Source of the DNA: Massilia sp. 9I
GTDB lineage: Bacteria > Pseudomonadota > Gammaproteobacteria > Burkholderiales > Burkholderiaceae_D
Assembly: GCF_902506415.1 (NCBI RefSeq)
Contig: NZ_LR733275.1
Span: 4,001,856-4,065,855 of the forward strand
Length of the DNA: 64,000 nt
Reading direction: 5' to 3'
Below are positions 34,875 through 41,554 of the stretch, piece by piece (within the stretch, counting starts at the first letter, position 1; each line of letters starts with the position of its first letter). Made by a program: the position numbers and the translations under genes. The notes under the pieces are model-generated. The model ran no database searches. It was not told the DNA's origin and was given only the letters and a program-made list of their open reading frames with translations.

Positions 34875-35756
34875 ATGAACCTGATCGATACCCCATCCTT
34901 TGCAAGCACCCTGGACGATGAAGTCGACTTTGCGCGCCGCTTTGGCGGGATCGCGCGCCTCTATGGCGAGCGTGCTCTTGAACGCTTCCGTGCGGCGCAC
35001 GTTTGCGTGATCGGTGTCGGCGGCGTCGGTTCCTGGATCGTCGAGGCGCTGGCGCGCAGCGCCGTGGGCCACCTGACCCTGATCGACCTCGACAATGTGG
35101 CCGAATCGAACATCAACCGCCAGCTGCAGGCGCTCACCTCGACCATCGGCATGGCGAAGATCGAGGCGCTGAAGGAACGCATCGCGCAGATCAACCCGTT
35201 TTGCAAGGTGACCCTGGTCGAGGACTTCATCGACCCGGAGAACCTCGAGTCCATGATTGCGGGTAAAGGTTTCGACTACGTGGTCGACGCCATCGATGGT
35301 GTCAAGTCGAAGGCGGCCCTGATCGCCTACTGCAGCGCCAACAAGCTGCCGCTGGTCGTCATCGGCGGCGCAGGCGGCCAGACGGATCCGACCAAAATCG
35401 AGGTGCGCGACCTGGCCCGTACCGAGCAGGAACCGCTGCTGAAAAAAGTGCGCAAGATCCTGCGCGCACAGTACGGTTTCGCCAAGGGCGAAAAGAACAA
35501 GTACCACATCGACGCCGTGTTCTCGATGGAGCCGCTGCGCTACCCGGAAAGCGGCGATGCCTGCGCGGTCGACCCGAACAGCATTACCGGCCTGAATTGC
35601 GCCGGCTTCGGTTCGAGCATGGTCGTTACCGCCAGCTTCGGCATGGTGGCGGCCGGCCACCTGCTGCGCAAGCTGGCCGACGCGGCCAATGCGGCGGCGG
35701 TGGAACCCGTGGTCAAAGCGGAAACTGTGCAAGCGGAAGAGGCCTTGCTATCATAG
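34875..35756 (+). CDS. tcdA: tRNA threonylcarbamoyladenosine dehydratase TcdA
   Basis: A 293-residue ThiF/E1-like enzyme that cyclises t6A37 of ANN-decoding tRNAs to ct6A using ATP. It starts with the RFGGIARLYGERALERF region and has the nucleotide loop VIGVGGVGSW at about residues 44-53, DLDNVAESNINRQ, and a DAIDGVKSKAAL segment with the conserved aspartates. It is divergent from the PdxH fusion. A TAAAAT -10-like hexamer (34863-34868) lies so close to the ATG that a leaderless or nearly leaderless message is possible. An FKBP gene follows 35 bases later. Confidence 0.95.
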   Translation: MNLIDTPSFASTLDDEVDFARRFGGIARLYGERALERFRAAHVCVIGVGGVGSWIVEALARSAVGHLTLIDLDNVAESNINRQLQALTSTIGMAKIEALKERIAQINPFCKVTLVEDFIDPENLESMIAGKGFDYVVDAIDGVKSKAALIAYCSANKLPLVVIGGAGGQTDPTKIEVRDLARTEQEPLLKKVRKILRAQYGFAKGEKNKYHIDAVFSMEPLRYPESGDACAVDPNSITGLNCAGFGSSMVVTASFGMVAAGHLLRKLADAANAAAVEPVVKAETVQAEEALLS

Positions 35757-35791
35757 GATCAGTTATTGATCACTTTGATGGAAGAGCCCAC

Positions 35792-36328
35792 ATGATCCGT
35801 CGTACCGTATTCGCCGCGCTGATGCTGGCTGCAGTTATTGCACCTTCTGCCGCATCCGCCCAGGACACCGCCCAGCAGCAGGACGCGTCCAAGCCCACCA
35901 CCCAGCCCGCGCCGGAGCAGCAGAACGTGCCACAGGCGACCCAGCCGCAGGCCGAACCGGCCGTTCCGGCCGTGCCGACGCCGCAAGTCGAGATCATCGA
36001 CCGCGTGGTCGGCAAGGGCAAGGAAGCCACTGTCGGCAGCACCGTCTACGTCCACTACACCGGCTGGCTGCACAAGCCACTGGCGCCCAAGCAGCGCGGC
36101 AAGAAATTCGATTCCTCGGTCGACCGCGGCGAGCCGCTCGACTTCCAGCTGGGCGCGGGCCGCGTCATCAAGGGCTGGGACCAGGGCGTGGCCGGCATGA
36201 AGGTGGGCGGCAAGCGCACCCTGATCATCCCGAGCGCGCTGGCCTACGGCAAGCGCGGCGCTCCCGGCGGTATGATTCCGCCCGACGCCGACCTGATCTT
36301 CGACGTGGAACTGGTGAACGTCAAGTAA
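35792..36328 (+). CDS. Exported FKBP-type peptidyl-prolyl cis-trans isomerase
   Basis: A 178-residue protein: a signal peptide ([18 protein letters not shown], cleavage near ASAQD at residue 23), a Gln/Pro/Ala-rich linker (about 24-65) and one FKBP domain (about 70-178). The domain shows [44 protein letters not shown], and the C-terminal [14 protein letters not shown]. It catalyses proline isomerisation, probably in the periplasm. The leader is short after tcdA and the two may share a message. GGAAGAG lies upstream of the ATG. Confidence 0.93.
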   Translation: MIRRTVFAALMLAAVIAPSAASAQDTAQQQDASKPTTQPAPEQQNVPQATQPQAEPAVPAVPTPQVEIIDRVVGKGKEATVGSTVYVHYTGWLHKPLAPKQRGKKFDSSVDRGEPLDFQLGAGRVIKGWDQGVAGMKVGGKRTLIIPSALAYGKRGAPGGMIPPDADLIFDVELVNVK

Positions 36329-36344
36329 GTCAAAGCCAAGCAGG

Positions 36345-36361
36345 GGCGGGCAGAGCCCGCC
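36345..36361 (+). terminator. GC-rich hairpin after the FKBP gene
   Basis: GGCGGGC-AGA-GCCCGCC forms a 7-bp stem with a three-base loop, 16 bases past the stop. It lacks a following T-run, so it may be a weak terminator before the cysteine synthase gene. Confidence 0.45.
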
Positions 36362-36383
36362 TCCTAAACTGTGGGAGAGCGGC

Positions 36384-37316
36384 ATGCGCATCGCGAACGA
36401 CGTTACTGAACTCATCGGCAACACTCCACTCGTACGAATCCGCAGGCTCGCCCCGAACGCCGGGGCCGAGATCCTCGGCAAGCTCGAGTACCACAACCCC
36501 GCGCACAGCGTGAAGGACCGCATCGGCCTGGCCATGATCGAGGCTGCCGAGCGGGCCGGGCTGATCAAGCCGGACACCATCATCGTCGAACCCACCAGCG
36601 GCAACACCGGCATCGCACTGGCCATGGTGTGCGCCGCGCGCGCCTACCGCTGCAGGCTGGTGATGCCCGAAACCATGAGCAACGAGCGCCGCATGCTGCT
36701 GCGCGCCTACGGCGCCGAGCTGGTGCTCACGCCCGGCAGCGAAGGCATGCTGGGAGCGATCCGCCGCGCCGAGGAGCTGGTGGCGTCGGACCCGAACTGC
36801 TTCATGCCGCAGCAGTTCAATAATCCGGCCAACCCGGAAATCCACCGCAACACCACCGCCGAGGAAATCTGGCGCGACACTGACGGCAAGGTCGACATCC
36901 TGGTGGCCGGCGTCGGCACCGGCGGCACCATCACCGGCGTGAGCGACGTGATCAAGGCGCGCAAACCCGGCTTCAAGGCGATCGCCGTGGAACCGGAAGC
37001 CTCGCCGATGCTGTCGAAAGGCACCAAGGGCCCGCACCCGATCCAGGGCATCGGTGCCGGCTTCGTGCCGGCAGTACTCAATACCAGCGCCTACGACGAA
37101 GTCATCACCGTGAAGAACGAGGATGCCTTCGAGACGGCGCGCGCCGCGGCGCGCGAGGAAGGCCTGCTGGTCGGAATTTCGTCGGGCGCGGCGCTGTGGG
37201 CCGCGATCCAGGTGGCGCGGCGGCCGGAGAATGCGGGGAAGATGATCGTGACGATCATTCCGTCGTTTGGGGAGCGGTATTTGAGTACAGCGCTGTACGC
37301 CAATTTGGCGGGCTAA
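36384..37316 (+). CDS. cysK: Cysteine synthase (O-acetylserine sulfhydrylase)
   Basis: A 310-residue PLP enzyme of fold type II. The PLP lysine is Lys44 in [11 protein letters not shown], the phosphate loops are SGNTGIAL and GTGGTITG, and the substrate loop TSGNT is present. The [14 protein letters not shown] segment near the end is typical for CysK. It makes cysteine from O-acetylserine and sulfide. CysM-type specificity cannot be excluded from sequence inspection, although the lysine environment favours CysK. It is a single gene behind the hairpin at 36345, with GGGAGAG upstream of the ATG. Confidence 0.93.
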   Translation: MRIANDVTELIGNTPLVRIRRLAPNAGAEILGKLEYHNPAHSVKDRIGLAMIEAAERAGLIKPDTIIVEPTSGNTGIALAMVCAARAYRCRLVMPETMSNERRMLLRAYGAELVLTPGSEGMLGAIRRAEELVASDPNCFMPQQFNNPANPEIHRNTTAEEIWRDTDGKVDILVAGVGTGGTITGVSDVIKARKPGFKAIAVEPEASPMLSKGTKGPHPIQGIGAGFVPAVLNTSAYDEVITVKNEDAFETARAAAREEGLLVGISSGAALWAAIQVARRPENAGKMIVTIIPSFGERYLSTALYANLAG

Positions 37317-37344
37317 ACGCTTCTGTTCTCACTGCTCATCGGAA

Positions 37345-37455
37345 TTGGGTCCCGGCCTTCGCCGGGACGACGTGCGGATGGTGCGGGCGGAACGATGGCG
37401 CTACTTCTATTCACCTGCTCTTAAAACCGTCGTTCCGGCGAAGGCCGGAACCCAA
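37345..37455. repeat. Pair of inverted REP-like repeats
   Basis: A 28-bp element at 37345-37372 (starts TTGGGTCCCGGCC, ends GGGACGACG) recurs inverted at 37428-37455 with two changes that keep the internal palindrome, in which the arms GTCCCGGC/GCCGGGAC become GTTCCGGC/GCCGGAAC. The copies flank 55 bp. Such palindromic units are known as dispersed REP/BIME elements between convergent genes, as here (cysK and the CDF gene), where they can protect or end both transcripts. Confidence 0.75.
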
Positions 37456-37486
37456 GTTCGTAGCGTCCCTTCTGCTCCAAACGCAC

Positions 37487-38500
37487 TCAGTGCGCATGCG
37501 CATGATGGTGGTCGTGATCATGATCATGATCATGATCGTGGTCGTGCTGTCCCTCCAGCGCGCAATCATGATGCGTCGTGCCTTCCTCCACCTGCAGCGT
37601 GCAGTGGTGGATGCCGAAATCGCTGCGCAGCTTCGCCACCATTTCGTCCAGCACCCGGTCGCCCGGATACCCGCCCGGCATCACCACGTGCGCCGTCAGC
37701 GCGTTCTCGGTGGTGCTCATCGCCCAGATGTGCAGGTCGTGCACTTCCTTTACGCCCGGCTGGCCGGCCAGGTAGCCCCGCACCGCGCCCGCATCCACGC
37801 TGGGCGGCACCGCCGCCATCGACATCTGCACCGACTCGCGCAGCAGCGACCAGGTGCCGAGCACGATCACGACCACGATCGCCAGGCTCACCGCCGGGTC
37901 GATCCAGGTCCAGCCGGTACTCATGATGACCAGGCCCGAGATCACCACGCCCAGCGACAGCGCTGCGTCGGCCGCCATGTGCAGGTAGGCGCCGCGCACG
38001 TTCAGGTCGCCCTTGCTGCCGGCCATGAACAGCCAGGCCGAGAAGCCGTTGATCGCCACGCCGATCGCCGCGACGATCGACACCGTCATGCCCTGCACCG
38101 GGGCCGGCTCGGCGAAGCGCTGCACCGCTTCCAGCGCGATGGCGCCGCAAGCGACCATCAGGAGCAGGCCGTTGCCCAGCGCCGCCAGGATCGACGAGCC
38201 GCGCAGGCCGTAGGTATAGCGGCCCTTCGGCGCGCTCTTGGCCAGCACCGCGGCGCCCCAGGCCAGCACCAGGCCCAGCACGTCGGACAGGTTATGGCCC
38301 GCGTCCGCCATCAGCGCGGTGGAGTGGGCGATGAAGCCGTAGATGAATTCGATGGCCACGAACAGCGTGTTGACGCCGATCGCCAGCGCAAAGGCGCGGC
38401 CGTGGCCGGCCGGGTCCGGCATGTGGTGATGGTGGTGGCCGAAGCCGTGGTGGTGGTCGTGACCGTGGTGATCGTGGTCGTGCTTGTGCGTGTTACTCAT
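37487..38500 (-). CDS. CDF-family divalent metal efflux transporter (CzcD/ZitB-like)
   Basis: A 337-residue, six-helix cation diffusion facilitator. The first 25 residues are His/Asp-rich and the C terminus ends in a run of alternating His and Asp. The zinc-site motif HNLSD (in MADAGHNLSDVLG) and a second H-x-x-x-D (HMAADAALS) lie in helices 2 and 5. A cytoplasmic C-terminal domain (about 225-310) follows. It likely exports Zn/Cd/Co by proton antiport. It is overlapped (ATGA) by the upstream ArsR gene, with a SmtB-type operator before that, so it should be induced by excess metal. Confidence 0.93.
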   Translation of the reverse strand: MSNTHKHDHDHHGHDHHHGFGHHHHHMPDPAGHGRAFALAIGVNTLFVAIEFIYGFIAHSTALMADAGHNLSDVLGLVLAWGAAVLAKSAPKGRYTYGLRGSSILAALGNGLLLMVACGAIALEAVQRFAEPAPVQGMTVSIVAAIGVAINGFSAWLFMAGSKGDLNVRGAYLHMAADAALSLGVVISGLVIMSTGWTWIDPAVSLAIVVVIVLGTWSLLRESVQMSMAAVPPSVDAGAVRGYLAGQPGVKEVHDLHIWAMSTTENALTAHVVMPGGYPGDRVLDEMVAKLRSDFGIHHCTLQVEEGTTHHDCALEGQHDHDHDHDHDHDHHHAHAH

Positions 38501-38823
38501 GCGTCCATTCCGGTTGCTGGTTCGGCGATGTGCTCGAACATGTTGGCGAGCAGGCTGCTGATGTGGGCATCGGCAGCCGAATAAAAGACCTGCTTGCCCT
38601 GGCGCTCGGCCTTGACGATGCGGGCCGCGCGCAGCAGGCGCAGGTGGTGGCTGACCAGCGAACTGGACAACTCGAGGGAAGCGGCGATGTCGCCCACCGC
38701 GGTCGGCTGCGCCAGGCAGGCCAGCACGATGCGCAGGCGGGTGGCGTCGCCGAGCAGGTGGAATAGGTCGGCCAGTTCCTCGACGGCGCCGGCCGCGTAT
38801 CCGAATTCGGTAGCTGTTGTCAT
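38497..38823 (-). CDS. ArsR/SmtB-family metal-responsive repressor
   Basis: A 108-residue winged helix-turn-helix repressor. The DNA-binding core is AVGDIAASLELSSSLVSHHLRLLRAARIV (two overlapping helices). A C-terminal helix has acidic and histidine residues (DAHISSLLANMFEHIAE) that match the alpha5 metal site of SmtB/CzrA-type sensors rather than the cysteine site of ArsR proper. The ATG at 38823 is preferred over an upstream TTG. Its last four bases overlap the efflux gene, and a palindrome matching SmtB operators lies seven bases upstream. Zn(II) is the likely inducer. Confidence 0.92.
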   Translation of the reverse strand: MTTATEFGYAAGAVEELADLFHLLGDATRLRIVLACLAQPTAVGDIAASLELSSSLVSHHLRLLRAARIVKAERQGKQVFYSAADAHISSLLANMFEHIAEPATGMDA

Positions 38824-38830
38824 ATTCAAT

Positions 38831-38850
38831 ATATGAAGATTTGTTCACAT
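38831..38850. promoter_or_regulatory. SmtB/CzrA-type operator
   Basis: ATATGAA-GATTTG-TTCACAT is an inverted repeat (six of seven arm positions paired) with the TGAA-N6-TTCA core of known SmtB-family sites. It begins seven bases upstream of the ArsR start codon, so the repressor probably controls its own operon including the CDF transporter. Confidence 0.65.
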
Positions 38851-38889
38851 GTTACGTGAGCTCGCCGCGCCTGGCAAGTAGGCCTGCGC

Positions 38890-39789
38890 TCATGCGTTAC
38901 CAAGCGCTGCGATCTTTTCGCGCACAAAACCGGTCAATGCCCTTGCAGCCGGCGAGGGGCTGGCGCGGTGTGGATAGACCACCCGCAGGGGCCAATCCTC
39001 GCCCAGCAGATGGGGAAACAGATTGACCAGCCTGCCATTTGCCAGCTCGGCATGGACGTCGAGCCGCGATTTATACGCGATGCCGGCCCCGGCCACTGCC
39101 CATGCATGAATCAAGGCGCCATCGTCACTCGAGCGGTTGCCGTGCACCTTGACCTGCACCGCGCGGCGCCGGTCGGTCAGGCGCCAGGTATTGAAGCCGC
39201 CGGCATCCAGGCCATGGATCAGGCAATTGTGATCCGCCAGATCCTCGATACGGCCCGGCAGCCCGTGCCGTGCCAGATAGCTTGGGGACGCCACGATGAC
39301 GCGCCGGTTTGCTCCGAGCGTCTGGCTGATATACGAGGAATCGCGCAAGCGCCCATACCGGAACGTCATGTCGAATGGTTCCTGGAAGATGTCGACAAAC
39401 CGGTCGACGCACTGCAAATGCACCCGCAGCTCGGGATGGCGCTCCTGGAACTCGTCCAGCCAGGGCTGCAGGACATGGCGCCCGACGTCGGACGGCGCCG
39501 AGATGCGCAGCAGTCCCGATATGTTTTGCGCTCCCTCCCTGAGCAGGACGATCCCGCGATCGAGCGTGTCGACCGCGTCCCGTGCATAGCGCAGGAAGCT
39601 CTCGCCCTGCGGAGTCAGGCGCATGCTCCGGGTCGAGCGCTCGAACAGGCGGCATTCCAGCGTCCGTTCCAGCCGCTTGATGCTGGCGCTGGCCGTCGCC
39701 ACCAGCAGGCCAAGGTTCTGCGCCGCCTTGGTCAGGCTTCCTAGTTGTGCCGTTTGAATGAACAGCTGAAGTTCGGCCAGGTGGAACAT
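38890..39789 (-). CDS. LysR-family regulator, divergent from the MDR gene
   Basis: A 299-residue LysR protein of the AaeR/DsdC-like group (FHLAELQLFIQTAQLGSLTKAA at the N terminus, helix-turn-helix about residues 17-37, effector domain from about 88). The start at 39789 has AGGA seven bases before it. It is divergent from the medium-chain dehydrogenase/LysE operon across about 105 bp and probably regulates it through the site at 39802-39818. Effector unknown. Confidence 0.9.
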   Translation of the reverse strand: MFHLAELQLFIQTAQLGSLTKAAQNLGLLVATASASIKRLERTLECRLFERSTRSMRLTPQGESFLRYARDAVDTLDRGIVLLREGAQNISGLLRISAPSDVGRHVLQPWLDEFQERHPELRVHLQCVDRFVDIFQEPFDMTFRYGRLRDSSYISQTLGANRRVIVASPSYLARHGLPGRIEDLADHNCLIHGLDAGGFNTWRLTDRRRAVQVKVHGNRSSDDGALIHAWAVAGAGIAYKSRLDVHAELANGRLVNLFPHLLGEDWPLRVVYPHRASPSPAARALTGFVREKIAALGNA

Positions 39790-39801
39790 GATCAAATCCT
39801 G

Positions 39802-39818
39802 TTTGAAAGTAATTCAAA
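39802..39818. promoter_or_regulatory. Candidate LysR box of the divergent LysR/MDR pair
   Basis: TTTGAA-AGTAA-TTCAAA is a perfect 6-bp inverted repeat and includes the T-N11-A core (TGAAAGTAATTCA). It lies 12 bases upstream of the LysR start codon, and the MDR start is about 77 bases away on the other side. It fits a classical autoregulatory/activation site. Confidence 0.5.
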
Positions 39819-39895
39819 TTCCCATGCCTGTATTCTGCCGAAGAGCGCCCCGATAATGCAAACACTTCGAACGCTGTCCACATCAAGGTGATCTC

Positions 39896-40924
39896 ATGAA
39901 AGCAGTTGGCCTGACGCGGTACCTCCCATTGGAACTGCCCGATTCATTGCAGGACTTCGACGTCCCGGTTCCCGCCATCGGGGAAAGGGACGTGCTGGTC
40001 GCCGTCAAGGCGGTGGCAGTCAATCCCCTGGACAACCGGGTGCGCAAGCCGAAGGACAAGATCGAGAGCACGCCGCGTATTCTCGGCTGGGATGTCGCGG
40101 GAACCGTGGTGGAGGTCGGCGCTGCCGTCACCCGCGTCAAGCAGGGCGACAAGGTGTATTACGCAGGTGACCTGGGACGTCCCGGCGGCTACAGCGAGTT
40201 CCATGCGGTCGACGAGCGCATTGTCGCCCACATGCCTGCAAGCCTCGATTTCGAATCCGCAGCCGGCCTGCCCTTGAGCGCACTCACGGCATGGGAGGCG
40301 CTGTTCGACCGGCTCGCGATCGCGCCGCACCAGGAGGCGGATCGCGAACGCAAGTCGATCCTGATCATCGGCGCAGCCGGCGGTGTCGGCTCGATGGCGG
40401 TGCAGCTTGCTGCCCGATATGCCGGCCTGCAGGTCATCGCCACGGCCTCGCGACCGCAGTCCGAAGCCTGGGTGCGGGAGTTGGGCGCGTCCCACGTGGT
40501 CAATCATTTCGGCGATATCCCGGCCCAGATCAGGGAGCTCGAAGTGGGGCCCATCGACTATGTGCTGCTGCTGGGCGACACCGCGGCCTACTTCCAGGTC
40601 GCGGCCGAGGTGGTGGCGCCGCAAGGCAAGATATGCGCGGCTGTCGAAGCGTCGGCGCCGGTCGACTTGAATCTGTTGTGGGACAAGAGCATCACCCTGG
40701 TGTGGGAGATGGTGTTTACCCGCACTGATTACCAGACTGCGGACATGGAGCGGCAGGGCCACATCCTGGCGCAGCTTGCGGACCTGATCGATGCCGGCGT
40801 GCTGCGCACGACAGTGGCCAAGGTACTCCAGCCCATCAACAGCACCAACGTGCATCATGCGCTGGCGACGCTGCGGCAAGGCCACGTGTCGGGAAAGATC
40901 GTCCTGAGCGGTTTCGACGGATGA
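39896..40924 (+). CDS. Zinc-independent medium-chain dehydrogenase/quinone reductase
   Basis: A 342-residue MDR-family enzyme: an N-terminal GroES-like domain (about 1-125), then a Rossmann domain with the nucleotide motif GAAGGVGSMA at about residues 160-169. The catalytic-zinc ligands of alcohol dehydrogenases are absent, so it belongs with zeta-crystallin/quinone oxidoreductases, probably NADPH-dependent. It shares four bases (ATGA) with the LysE gene, so both are co-translated. Likely role: reducing quinones or reactive enones, under control of the divergent LysR protein. Confidence 0.9.
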   Translation: MKAVGLTRYLPLELPDSLQDFDVPVPAIGERDVLVAVKAVAVNPLDNRVRKPKDKIESTPRILGWDVAGTVVEVGAAVTRVKQGDKVYYAGDLGRPGGYSEFHAVDERIVAHMPASLDFESAAGLPLSALTAWEALFDRLAIAPHQEADRERKSILIIGAAGGVGSMAVQLAARYAGLQVIATASRPQSEAWVRELGASHVVNHFGDIPAQIRELEVGPIDYVLLLGDTAAYFQVAAEVVAPQGKICAAVEASAPVDLNLLWDKSITLVWEMVFTRTDYQTADMERQGHILAQLADLIDAGVLRTTVAKVLQPINSTNVHHALATLRQGHVSGKIVLSGFDG

Positions 40925-41550
40925 GCCAGGCGAGCGCGCTGCTGGCCACCCTGGCCGGCATCTACCTGGCCGCCTGTATCAGCCCTGGCCCCAACTGGTT
41001 CCTGATCGGCGAACTGGCGGTGTCGCAGCGGCGCCGCGAAGCGGTCCAGGTCGCGCTTGGCATTGCTGCCGGCTCGACCACTTGGGCAACCCTGAGCATC
41101 ACGGGCGTGGCCACGGTCCTGGCCCGGTATCCGGAATTCGGCTTCGCCTGGCGCGCGCTTGGGGCCGCCTACCTGATGTGGTGTGGAATGTCGATGTTAC
41201 GGCGCGCAGGCGTCCCGTCCTTCGGTCCGGCGGCAGGGAGGGAATCGGCGTCGGGGATGCATCGACATCCCTTCCGCACCGGCTTGTCAGCAAGCCTTTC
41301 CAATCCCAAGGCTGGCTTGTTCTGGACGGGCGTCTTCGCCGCCAACGTTCCGGGTCAAGCACCCGTTTGGCTCGCCGTCGGGATCGTCGCCATGATTGCC
41401 GCGATGTCCAGTATCTTCCACGTCGGCCTGGCCCGGATGTTCCAGGCTGAAGCCTTGCAGGCAGGCTACCACCGGTATGGCGCCTGGATCCGGAGCTTCT
41501 CAGGGATGTTCCTGACGATGATCGGATTCAGGCTGATTCTGCTTCCATGA
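40921..41550 (+). CDS. LysE/RhtB-family amino-acid or metabolite exporter
   Basis: A 209-residue protein with six predicted membrane helices. It has the LysE-family signature SPGPNWFLIGELAVSQRRREA near the N terminus, with the GIAAGS segment after it. Exporters of this family remove amino acids and related metabolites. Its coupling to the quinone-reductase-like enzyme through the ATGA overlap suggests export of a compound linked to that enzyme. Substrate unknown. It converges with the M16 peptidase gene. Confidence 0.9.
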   Translation: MSQASALLATLAGIYLAACISPGPNWFLIGELAVSQRRREAVQVALGIAAGSTTWATLSITGVATVLARYPEFGFAWRALGAAYLMWCGMSMLRRAGVPSFGPAAGRESASGMHRHPFRTGLSASLSNPKAGLFWTGVFAANVPGQAPVWLAVGIVAMIAAMSSIFHVGLARMFQAEALQAGYHRYGAWIRSFSGMFLTMIGFRLILLP

Positions 41551-41554
41551 ATCT

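Noticed and set aside
34863..34877. Leaderless tcdA transcript
   Set aside because: A TAAAAT hexamer lies about seven bases before the ATG, but no -35 element fits at 16-18 bases, so I only mention it in the gene entry.
37345..37455. CRISPR-like array
   Set aside because: Only two copies, inverted rather than direct, with a single intervening segment; they are palindromic REP-like units.
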